Origin: Coriobacteriia bacterium
Lineage (GTDB): Bacteria > Actinomycetota > Coriobacteriia > Anaerosomatales > PALSA-660
Length of the DNA: 8,685 nt
NCBI GenBank assembly: GCA_030652345.1
Contig: JAUSAU010000099.1
Span: 1-8,685, forward strand
Reading direction: 5' to 3'
In this document: positions 1 to 5,614 of the stretch, one piece after another
Layout of the letters: every line of letters starts with the position of its first letter
How positions within the stretch are numbered: position 1 is the stretch's first letter
Program-made: the position numbers and the translations under genes
Notes under the pieces: model-generated
Told to the model about the DNA's origin: nothing
Databases searched by the model: none
Seen by the model: only the letters and a program-made list of their open reading frames with translations

Positions 1-2
1 TC

Positions 3-569
3 TCGTCGAACCTGGAGCGGCTGCTGTTCGAGCTGACCGAGGACGTGGCCACGGTCCGCCACTGGCAGGAATCACTGGCGGCGAATCGGCGTTTCGTCGT
101 CGATCGCGACACGTTCGCCTCGATGCGCTCGCACTTCGCCGGCGACTGGGTGAGCAACGAGGAGTCGCTCTCGGTCATCAAGCGCGTCTGGGAGGACCAC
201 GGCTACCTGCTCGACCCGCACACGGCGGTCGCGTGGGAGGTCGCGGAGCGCATGCGGGCCGAGAACCCGGTCCTGGTCGTCTCGACGGCTCACTGGGCCA
301 AGTTCGGTGCCGACGTCTACAAAGCGCTGTCGGGCGTCGACTACAGCGCAAGCCTTCCCGACGACGCGAGACGCCTCAGCGGCGTCGAACTGCTGGCGTG
401 TGTCGCGGAGATGACGCCGGGTGCCGCGCCGGTACCCCACGCGCTCGCCGAACTCGATGAGGCGGTCGAGCGGTTCCCGGGCGTCGTCGATTCGGGGCGG
501 GACGGGATCGAGCGTGCCGTACACGACTGGCTCCGATCCGGTGCAGACGGGACGGGAGGCGCGACGTGA
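3..569 (+). CDS. thrC: Threonine synthase, C-terminal part (5' end outside window)
   Basis: The frame is open from the left edge, so the gene is 5'-truncated; 188 codons remain before the TGA at 567-569. Threonine synthase is a cytosolic PLP enzyme that converts O-phosphohomoserine to threonine. The fragment opens with SSNLERLLFELTED, characteristic of the C-terminal half of the E. coli/yeast-type enzyme. It continues with WVSNEESLSVIKRVWEDHGYLLDPHTAVAW and then PVLVVSTAHWAKFGADVY, the family's conserved 'DPHTAV' and 'STAHxAKF' segments. The PLP lysine and N-terminal domain lie upstream of the window. The last roughly 15 residues are a polar tail. The stop overlaps the start of the next gene by 4 nt (GTGA), so the two are probably co-transcribed and translationally coupled. 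The identification rests on recognised motifs and is firm; the total length is not visible. Confidence 0.93.
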   Translation, partial: SSNLERLLFELTEDVATVRHWQESLAANRRFVVDRDTFASMRSHFAGDWVSNEESLSVIKRVWEDHGYLLDPHTAVAWEVAERMRAENPVLVVSTAHWAKFGADVYKALSGVDYSASLPDDARRLSGVELLACVAEMTPGAAPVPHALAELDEAVERFPGVVDSGRDGIERAVHDWLRSGADGTGGAT

Positions 570-1435
570 TCAGATCGACCGTTCGGATGGTGCTGTGCGC
601 CGCGCTGTGCATGTGCCTGATGCCGACGGCCGCATTCGGGCATGCTCGCGGCACCAACGGCTGGTACTTCCCGACCGGCACCGAGGCGCTCGGCGGCATG
701 GGCGGTTGGATGCAGTACCGCTCGTGGAACCACTCGTGGCATCTGGCGAAGGACATCGGTACGCGGTGCGGCAGACCCGTCTACGCGGTGACCGACGGAG
801 TCGTCTACGACGCCTACACGAATCTGCGCGGTTACGGTGGCGTGATGGTCGTCCTGCATCGGCAGGAGGACGGCACGTACTTCAAGGCGCTCTATGGACA
901 TATCAAGGCGCTCAAGTACCGGAAGGGCCAGCGCGTGAAGGCCGGGGCGATCATCGCCTACGTGAACAACACCAGTCCGAATCACCTGCACTTCTCGATC
1001 CACCCCGGGGCGGGCAAGCCGACCGACCCGCAGCACAACGTGTTCCGCGGGCACACCTACGTGAAGAAGGCCACCTACGGCTGGACCGACCCTGTCGCAT
1101 ATCTGTACGCTCACTCCACGTACCCCCCGCTGCCTCCGGTGACGATCACCCGGCCGGATGTGCCGACGGAGACGGTGGCGGCGGCGCCGATGAGCGTGAG
1201 CGCATCGATGACGCCTGTACACGCGGGCCCCGGGCTGGTCACCCTCCAGGTGTGGAAGCTCAACGGCCTCGCGTGGACGTACCACTCGACACAGGCGGTC
1301 TCCGCCGTGGGTACGGACTCGGTTCGCACGACCGTCCGGCTGCCGGCCGGCTCGTGGCGGATGTGTGTCCGTTTCAAGGGCGACAGCAGTCACGGAACGA
1401 CGACGTCGCCCGTCGCCTTCACCCTCTCCCGGTGA
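566..1435 (+). CDS. Secreted M23-family (LytM-type) metallopeptidase with C-terminal Ig-like domain, copy A
   Basis: The product is 289 aa. The GTG start at 566 is preceded by GGGAGG (554-559) with 6 nt spacing and overlaps the thrC stop. Residues 1-25 form a signal peptide, with likely cleavage after TAAFG. The M23 fold spans about residues 28-185. It has His59 and Asp63 (WHLAKD) and His142 (HLH) as zinc ligands, and His112 (LYGH) and His140 as catalytic histidines. A GQRVKAGAIIAYV strand precedes the HLH motif, as in LytM. After a proline-rich linker (about 187-200), residues 205-289 look like a beta-sandwich Ig-like domain ending in RFKGDSSHGTTTSPVAF. M23 enzymes usually cut peptidoglycan cross-bridges or stems. 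Substrate specificity here is unknown, and no LysM or other wall-binding module is visible. The next gene is a paralogue with the same architecture. Being coupled to thrC is unusual for a wall enzyme. Confidence 0.9.
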   Translation: MIRSTVRMVLCAALCMCLMPTAAFGHARGTNGWYFPTGTEALGGMGGWMQYRSWNHSWHLAKDIGTRCGRPVYAVTDGVVYDAYTNLRGYGGVMVVLHRQEDGTYFKALYGHIKALKYRKGQRVKAGAIIAYVNNTSPNHLHFSIHPGAGKPTDPQHNVFRGHTYVKKATYGWTDPVAYLYAHSTYPPLPPVTITRPDVPTETVAAAPMSVSASMTPVHAGPGLVTLQVWKLNGLAWTYHSTQAVSAVGTDSVRTTVRLPAGSWRMCVRFKGDSSHGTTTSPVAFTLSR

Positions 1436-1491
1436 CGGCGGTCGACCGGCACTGAAGTGCGGAGCCGGAAGACCCGATACCACCACGTAAG

Positions 1492-1511
1492 GGGCGAGGG
1501 TGCTCTCGCCC
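1492..1511 (+). other. 7-bp hairpin between the two M23 genes
   Basis: GGGCGAG (1492-1498) and CTCGCCC (1505-1511) form a perfect 7-bp stem with a 6-nt loop. No U-tract follows. It could end the thrC/M23-A transcript, in the style of U-less actinobacterial terminators, or act as a leader hairpin for the second M23 gene. Its 3' arm ends 15 nt before that gene's Shine-Dalgarno. I saw no convincing promoter in the 102-nt gap (1436-1537), so readthrough from upstream remains possible. Confidence 0.4.
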
Positions 1512-1537
1512 GACGTCGGACATCACAGGAGAGCGTC

Positions 1538-2527
1538 GTGCCACCCATCCGACACGCGTACCGCGCTGTCATTCGACTCGTAGGCGCCGCCCTGATCCTC
1601 GCCTGCCTGCCGTCGATCGCCGCAGCCGCCTCACCCGGGACCAACGGGTGGTACTGGCCGACGGGCCACAGCGTCACGTCGGCGGGCGGCGGCTGGCTTC
1701 AGTACAGGATCTACACTCCGGGCGGCGAGGCGTGGCACGTCGCCTGGGACGACTGCGGACCCGTTCACGAGCCCGTGTATGCGGCCGGGTGGGGTGTCGT
1801 CGACTTCGCTGACATGCATGTGAGCGGCTACGGATGGGACGCGCGTCAGCGCAAGACCGCACCCGGCGGGGCGATCGTCATCAAGTATCGGACGAGCACG
1901 GGAGAGTACTTCAAGGCGCTCTATGGCCATCTCGACTTCCGCGAGGCGGACCTCCCTGTCGGCTCGATCGTGAGGCCGGGGCAGCAGATCGCGGTGACCA
2001 CCGCCTACAGCACCGTGCCGCACGTCCACTTCGCAGTCCATCTGGGTCCTGACGACCCGGTGCCGCTGAGCACGCCGCATCAGTACGTCGGGATGCTCAT
2101 GGGCCACACGCACGAGTTCACCCTCAGGGGCTCGACCAAGGTCCCGACGACCTACGGCTTCACCGATCCGGTGGCGTTCCTCCTGACACGCCGCCCCTGG
2201 GTCGCGCCACCCGCCAGCGTCGCGACGCCCACCGTCCCTGCCGCGGCATCCGTTCGCTCGACGATCAGGATCGGCGGTTCGTTCGCTCCGACCGCGCCCG
2301 CAGGCGCTCGGAACGTGCAGCTGCACTGTGAGCAGCTCGTCAAGGGTACGTGGGTGCGTCGGACCACCTTCACCGGGATGACGGTGGATACCGGAGGCGC
2401 GGCGTCGCGCTACGTGGTCAGTGCACGCTTCATCACTCCGGGGCAGTGGCGCGTGCGGGCGTACTTCGCCGGAGACCTGGACCTGTCGAGCGCGTCATCG
2501 GGATGGGCGTACCTGACGGTCCGCTGA
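1538..2527 (+). CDS. Secreted M23-family (LytM-type) metallopeptidase with C-terminal Ig-like domain, copy B
   Basis: The frame opens at a GTG at 1457. I place the start at GTG 1538 because AGGAG (1527-1531) lies 6 nt upstream and the signal peptide then begins properly; this gives 329 aa. Residues 1-31 form an export signal ending in SIAAAA. The M23 domain carries His67 and Asp71 (WHVAWD), His131 (LYGH), and His162 and His164 (HVH), so all zinc and catalytic positions are intact. It shares with copy A the segment GTNGWY-x-PTG just after the signal, the FKALYGH motif, the T-x-YG-x-TDPVA-x-L segment closing the domain, and a C-terminal Ig-like module ending in YFAGDLDLSS. Two insertions relative to copy A, around residues 95-110 and 172-200, suggest an old duplication and possibly a different substrate. 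It converges with the minus-strand lipoprotein gene, leaving a 29-nt gap. Confidence 0.9.
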   Translation: MPPIRHAYRAVIRLVGAALILACLPSIAAAASPGTNGWYWPTGHSVTSAGGGWLQYRIYTPGGEAWHVAWDDCGPVHEPVYAAGWGVVDFADMHVSGYGWDARQRKTAPGGAIVIKYRTSTGEYFKALYGHLDFREADLPVGSIVRPGQQIAVTTAYSTVPHVHFAVHLGPDDPVPLSTPHQYVGMLMGHTHEFTLRGSTKVPTTYGFTDPVAFLLTRRPWVAPPASVATPTVPAAASVRSTIRIGGSFAPTAPAGARNVQLHCEQLVKGTWVRRTTFTGMTVDTGGAASRYVVSARFITPGQWRVRAYFAGDLDLSSASSGWAYLTVR

Positions 2528-2530
2528 CAG

Positions 2531-2542
2531 CTGCCCGGGCAG
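2531..2542. terminator. Possible bidirectional terminator (12-bp palindrome)
   Basis: CTGCCCGGGCAG is a perfect 12-bp palindrome. It lies in the 29-nt gap between the convergent ends of M23 copy B (stop at 2527) and the minus-strand lipoprotein gene (stop at 2557). Its position suits a shared terminator, but as a hairpin it offers only 4 bp around a 4-nt loop and has no U-tract. The assignment therefore rests mostly on position. Confidence 0.25.
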
Positions 2543-2556
2543 GCGCGGCCGCATGC

Positions 2557-3639
2557 TCACGGTGTACGAGCCGCCGGGATCACCTCCACGTCCGCGTGGA
2601 TGAGCGCGCCGGTGCCGAGATCGATCCACGAGCGTACGCGGCGGGTGTCGGTGTCGATGAGCATCAGCCGGCCGAGGCGCCTGTCCACAGCGACGACCGT
2701 GCGCCCCCAACCACCGAGCGAGCACGGTACGCCGTCGACGCGCACCTCCCCGCGCGGCGCCAGGCTCTCGCTCGACAGCAGCGCGATCGTTCCCGACTCC
2801 GGGTCCTCCCCGATCCAGTCGATGACCGCAAGCGTGTCACCGGCCACAGCCCCCCGGACCGCACCGTGTCGCAGTCCCGCAGGCGATGACTCGCGGAGCA
2901 CCGCCCCGGTATCCGGTTCGATGCGGGCGATCGACGCGCGGGCGGGCTCGAGGGGAGTGATCGCGCGCCCACCCAGCAGGTAGACGGCGGCGCCTGTCGC
3001 CACTACAGCGTTCGGCGGTTCCGGCGACTCGATCACCCGCGTGGCGAATGTCGACGGCGCGACCGACACGAGTCCGGTCCCCGCCGGTCCCGCCGCAGTC
3101 GTCCAGATGAGCCCGGCGGCGGCATTCCACATCCCGGCTCCGTCAGCCACCCGCCGCTCGGTGCTCACCGTACGCCGCGCGAGGTCGACGACGCTCACAT
3201 ACTGCCCGCCCTCGTCGATCCAGCCGTGCAGCACGTAGGCCCGACCATCCAGACACACCACACCGCCCGGATTCGGCCGCCGCAGGCGCACGTAGTCGAC
3301 GTTGCCGCGCCTCGGGTCGATCACGCCGACCACGTCGTCGGCCTCGGGTCCGACCCCGCCCGCCTGGGCACTCACGACGAGCCCGGTCTCGCTGTCGAAC
3401 CCGATATCGGTAGCGAAGGAGCGCAGCGCGACCCGCCGGACGACCGTGGCGGCCTCGAGATCGATCACGACCACCTGACTGCCGTCGCCCGACGCAGCGA
3501 GGACGGCTGCGAGCGGCGCCCCGGGTCGATAAGGGGCGACTCGCTGTCGGGTGCAGCCCGGCACGACAGCGCACACGCACACCACCGCCAACGCCGCGAC
3601 GACACGCCGCGGCCACGCCCGGAACCGAAGCATCTCCAT
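2557..3639 (-). CDS. Secreted, probably lipid-anchored beta-propeller-like (YVTN/YncE-type) protein
   Basis: The product is 360 aa. The ATG at 3639 follows a GAGAGGGG purine run at a normal distance; an in-frame GTG two codons upstream would leave no spacing. Residues 1-28 are an export signal ending in VVPGC (Cys29). This is lipobox-like, but proline at -2 is atypical, so lipidation is likely rather than certain. The mature part is a series of short beta-rich repeats of the kind seen in YVTN or PQQ-like propellers. Examples are DGSQVVVIDLEAATVVRRVAL (about 47-67), VSVVDLARRTVSTERRV, ASIARIEPDTGAVLRE, GTIALLSSESLAPRGEVRV and RLMLIDTDTRRVRSWIDL near the end. No catalytic motif is visible. Such proteins often act as binding scaffolds or assist envelope assembly. 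The role here is unknown. It lies downstream of the C92-like gene on the same strand, across a strong hairpin. Confidence 0.75.
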   Translation of the reverse strand: MEMLRFRAWPRRVVAALAVVCVCAVVPGCTRQRVAPYRPGAPLAAVLAASGDGSQVVVIDLEAATVVRRVALRSFATDIGFDSETGLVVSAQAGGVGPEADDVVGVIDPRRGNVDYVRLRRPNPGGVVCLDGRAYVLHGWIDEGGQYVSVVDLARRTVSTERRVADGAGMWNAAAGLIWTTAAGPAGTGLVSVAPSTFATRVIESPEPPNAVVATGAAVYLLGGRAITPLEPARASIARIEPDTGAVLRESSPAGLRHGAVRGAVAGDTLAVIDWIGEDPESGTIALLSSESLAPRGEVRVDGVPCSLGGWGRTVVAVDRRLGRLMLIDTDTRRVRSWIDLGTGALIHADVEVIPAARTP

Positions 3640-3658
3640 GAACACCCCTCTCGGATGA

Positions 3659-3689
3659 GGGCGCCACCGATGCGGTACCGGTGGCGCCC
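3659..3689 (-). terminator. Strong hairpin, likely terminator or attenuator after the C92-like gene
   Basis: GGGCGCCACCG (3659-3669) pairs perfectly with CGGTGGCGCCC (3679-3689), giving an 11-bp stem and a 9-nt loop. A further GAG/CTC can pair outside it across a small bulge. The hairpin sits 9 nt beyond the stop of the minus-strand C92-like gene and about 20 nt before the start of the lipoprotein gene. No U-tract follows on the minus strand. It either ends the first transcript or lowers expression of the second gene within one operon. Confidence 0.6.
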
Positions 3690-3698
3690 CCTCGATTG

Positions 3699-4511
3699 CT
3701 AGTCCCAGATCCCGAACACCTTCGTCGCCTTGCTGGTCAGAAGGTCGGACGGCCAGACCCAGTAGCCGCGGTCTCCGTCCAGGTCGATCTGATACGTGTA
3801 CCAATACGACGCCCACACGAGCAGCGAGCAGTAGTACCGGGATGTCTGCCACTTGGAAGCGCCCAGGTCGTAGGGCTTGCCGATCTGACGGGCAGCGAAG
3901 TCCCGCGCCCGGAACGCCCCGGATCCGACCGAAGGCACATAGAGCCCGTACGCGCGGTCATACGCGCGGTACTTCACGCACTGCTCGCGCTGAACGCCTC
4001 TGACGGGCTTCACGTTGGCCGAGATCATCGCGTACGAGAACAGGTTCGCGGTGTAGTAGCGACGATCGAACAGGCCCGCGTGGCCGCCGATCTGCCACGG
4101 ATCCTGCAGTACCGCTATGTCGCCGTCGTCGAAGTACGTGAACGTGATGCGGTTGGTGCCGTCGCCTTTGCGATCCGGCAGGACACCTGTGGACAGCGAC
4201 GCCGCGCTGGCGGCGTCGGTCAGGTGACCGGCGTCGGCGCTGTCCGCCGCATATGCGTCGGTCGGTGCAGCGGCGGCAACCTGGGCCGTGACGTCGACCG
4301 ACATGTCCACGGCCGTACCGAGGATGCCCGCCTCACCTTCGAACGGCGGCGCTATGTCCGCGTGGGGCGCGATGGAGGGCTTCGACGGCGCCTTCACGAC
4401 GACGCCGGGCGGCGGGAGCACGGGTGACAGCGGCAGCGTCGCCGCGGCCGCCGAGGAGATGGGGATGATGCCGAGTGCGGCCGCAAGTGCGGCCGCGATG
4501 AGCCTGCGCAT
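3699..4511 (-). CDS. Secreted YiiX/YebB-like (C92, permuted NlpC/P60 papain-fold) hydrolase
   Basis: The product is 270 aa. The ATG at 4511 follows GGAGGT at 9 nt spacing; the frame extends 13 codons upstream but lacks a comparable ribosome site. Residues 1-24 form a signal peptide (ISSAAAA). Residues 25-120 are low-complexity and rich in Ala, Pro and Ser, probably a flexible spacer. The catalytic domain covers about 121-270. It contains DDGDIAVL, then GGHAGLF with His144, then ARDFAARQIGKPYDLG, then RYYCSLLVWASYW with Cys228, and YWVWPSDLL near the end. The His-before-Cys order with the YCS-x-LVW and PSDL segments is typical of the circularly permuted NlpC/P60 group (YiiX, peptidase C92). 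Members are thought to act on envelope peptides, amides or lipids; the substrate cannot be read from sequence. It lies among exported M23 and M28 peptidases and has a long repeat-rich leader. Confidence 0.8.
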   Translation of the reverse strand: MRRLIAAALAAALGIIPISSAAAATLPLSPVLPPPGVVVKAPSKPSIAPHADIAPPFEGEAGILGTAVDMSVDVTAQVAAAAPTDAYAADSADAGHLTDAASAASLSTGVLPDRKGDGTNRITFTYFDDGDIAVLQDPWQIGGHAGLFDRRYYTANLFSYAMISANVKPVRGVQREQCVKYRAYDRAYGLYVPSVGSGAFRARDFAARQIGKPYDLGASKWQTSRYYCSLLVWASYWYTYQIDLDGDRGYWVWPSDLLTSKATKVFGIWD

Positions 4512-4533
4512 GAGAATCGACCTCCGATGGTCT

Positions 4534-4555
4534 CCGGAATCGCCTACCATTCCGG
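4534..4555 (-). other. Hairpin just upstream of the C92-like gene's ribosome-binding site
   Basis: CCGGAAT (4534-4540) and ATTCCGG (4549-4555) form a perfect 7-bp stem with an 8-nt loop. On the minus strand the hairpin ends about 9 nt before the GGAGG of the C92-like gene. It could modulate translation, insulate the ribosome site or serve as a dyad operator. Confidence 0.45.
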
Positions 4556-4592
4556 GGCATCGACGACGGCACGACCCGCCGCTTCACTCGTT

Positions 4593-4623
4593 GCGACGCA
4601 GAATCCCCCTCTCGATGCGTCGC
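4593..4623 (-). other. 8-bp inverted repeat in the leader of the C92-like gene
   Basis: GCGACGCA (4593-4600) pairs perfectly with TGCGTCGC (4616-4623) across a 15-nt loop. An outer 7-bp complementarity, CGGCACG (4567-4573) with CGTGCCG (4636-4642), encloses it. The 5-bp pair 4623-4627/4641-4645 would compete with the outer stem. In such GC-rich DNA one stem of this size can arise by chance, so the assignment is tentative. Confidence 0.35.
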
Positions 4624-4659
4624 CCCGACCGTGACCGTGCCGGGGCTGTCAGGGGTGTC

Positions 4660-4682
4660 GGAGAACACCCAAGGAGAACACC
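4660..4682. repeat. 10-bp direct repeat, two copies 13 bp apart
   Basis: GGAGAACACC occurs perfectly at 4660-4669 and again at 4673-4682. The first copy also forms the 3' arm of a 6-bp hairpin, GGGTGT (4653-4658) with ACACCC (4665-4670). The pair sits about 150 nt upstream of the C92-like start codon, in a region without a gene. A regulator-binding site is possible. Confidence 0.5.
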
Positions 4683-4717
4683 GCCCGCGACCTTGCTCCC
4701 CGAGTGTGGCCGACGCG

Positions 4718-4737
4718 CCTTACCGGTTCCTTACCGG
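4718..4737. repeat. 9-bp direct repeat, two copies exactly 11 bp apart
   Basis: CCTTACCGG occurs perfectly at 4718-4726 and 4729-4737, one helical turn apart. The same bases can fold as CCGGT/ACCGG (4723-4727 with 4733-4737), or through GCGCC/GGCGC (4715-4719 with 4736-4740). The element therefore doubles as a weak terminator candidate for the metallo-beta-lactamase gene, which ends 35 nt away. An operator for the downstream C92-like gene is the alternative. Confidence 0.45.
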
Positions 4738-4771
4738 CGCCGTCGGCAGCGTGCCGTCGGGAAGTCCCTGG

Positions 4772-5614
4772 CTACGGCAGCGCGTGCCACCATCCCGCGT
4801 GCTCGCGCACGAAGAACTCGGCACGGCCCTCGCGCAGGAGATCCGACAGATACCCCTTGACCGTGGTCACGGCCAGCCAGTACTGCGCCGGATTGTCCGA
4901 GAGGCCCGCCTCGCGCGACAGCGCGGCGATCGCCTGCTCGGTCGTCAGCGGCTCGCTGAGCTGTTCCCAGAGCGTCTGGGTGAGCGTATCGATCCTGTCG
5001 ATATGGAACGCCACGTGGTCCAGCGCTTCGGCTCGAAGGCACGGCACGCCATGACCCGGGACGAGCCAGTCGAAGTCGAGCGTCTCGAGCAGCTTGAGCG
5101 ACGAGCGCACCAGCCCCGGATCGATCGCGTAGGGCAAGGGATGGCGCTTCCACACCTGCCGCTGATAGAGAGCGTCTCCGGAGAAGAGCACTCCGTCGGC
5201 TGTCAGGTATCCCGAATGACCGAGCGTGTGTCCCGGCAAGGGGACGACGTCGATACCGAGATCGCGCCACTCGTCCGAATACCCGTCGACCGCACACCCT
5301 TCGCCCCGGAACAGCTTCGTGACCATCTCGTCGCTCGGGCGGGCCCACGAGAACATGCCCCGGATGTTCACCTCGGGGTTCTCCACCAGCGAGACCTCTT
5401 CGCGCGGCGCGGTGATGAATGCGCCGGCTCGCTTCAAGTCACACGCACAGGAGAAGTGGTCGGCATGTCCGTGCGTGATGAGCACGTGCGCGACGGGGTG
5501 GTCGACATACGCCTCCGCCTCAGGCCCCGTGTCGATGAGCACCCCGCTCGTGTAGCCGGAGTTCGTCACGGACTCGAACACGAGCGTGTCGCCGGCGAGC
5601 CGGCGTCCGCTCAC
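4772..5614 (-). CDS. Metallo-beta-lactamase-fold hydrolase with C-terminal winged-helix-like domain
   Basis: The product is 280 aa. The GTG at 5614 overlaps the stop of the upstream M28 gene in a GTGA junction, and the protein then begins close to the first strand of the fold. No signal peptide is seen, so it is probably cytosolic. The binuclear metal site is complete: THGHADH (His48, His50, Asp52, His53), His129 in PGHTLGH, Asp147 in SGDAL and His188 in VPGHG. Residues about 205-280 form a helical C-terminal part (TTEQAIAAL, then QYWLAVTTVKGYLSDLLREGRAEFF) resembling the winged helix of LACTB2-like MBL proteins. The family includes thioesterases, nucleases and glyoxalase II-type enzymes, and the substrate here cannot be read from sequence. 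Coupling to M28 implies equimolar expression. Beta-lactam resistance is not implied. Confidence 0.85.
   Translation of the reverse strand: MSGRRLAGDTLVFESVTNSGYTSGVLIDTGPEAEAYVDHPVAHVLITHGHADHFSCACDLKRAGAFITAPREEVSLVENPEVNIRGMFSWARPSDEMVTKLFRGEGCAVDGYSDEWRDLGIDVVPLPGHTLGHSGYLTADGVLFSGDALYQRQVWKRHPLPYAIDPGLVRSSLKLLETLDFDWLVPGHGVPCLRAEALDHVAFHIDRIDTLTQTLWEQLSEPLTTEQAIAALSREAGLSDNPAQYWLAVTTVKGYLSDLLREGRAEFFVREHAGWWHALP

Larger units (their letters stand above)
4512..4771 (-). promoter_or_regulatory. 260-nt leader/intergenic region upstream of the C92-like gene
   Basis: No gene is visible here. Read on the minus strand, the region starts just after the metallo-beta-lactamase gene and ends at the Shine-Dalgarno of the C92-like gene. 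It holds two pairs of direct repeats (4660-4682 and 4718-4737), several perfect inverted repeats (4534-4555, 4593-4623, 4653-4670) and a longer-range complementarity (4567-4573 with 4636-4642). I found no convincing -35/-10 pair, although the C92-like gene must be transcribed from here or from further upstream. Confidence 0.45.

Noticed and set aside
1439..1448. CGGTCGACCG palindrome after the first M23 gene
   Set aside because: It leaves no usable loop for a hairpin, and palindromes of this length are expected in GC-rich DNA.
341..1486. Long minus-strand open frame opposite thrC and the first M23 gene
   Set aside because: It is antisense to two clearly identified genes, rich in Arg and Pro, and has no family motif.
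1457..1537. Upstream in-frame GTG start for the second M23 gene
   Set aside because: It adds 27 polar, basic residues before the signal peptide and lacks a ribosome site; GTG 1538 has AGGAG at good spacing.
4739..4760. Direct repeat GCCGTCGG, two copies 14 bp apart
   Set aside because: It is short, of common GC-rich composition, and lies next to the MBL stop; weaker than the neighbouring 9-bp and 10-bp repeats.
4772..5614. Beta-lactam resistance gene
   Set aside because: The fold is shared by many hydrolases. This protein lacks a signal peptide and has a C-terminal winged-helix-like part, unlike true class B beta-lactamases.
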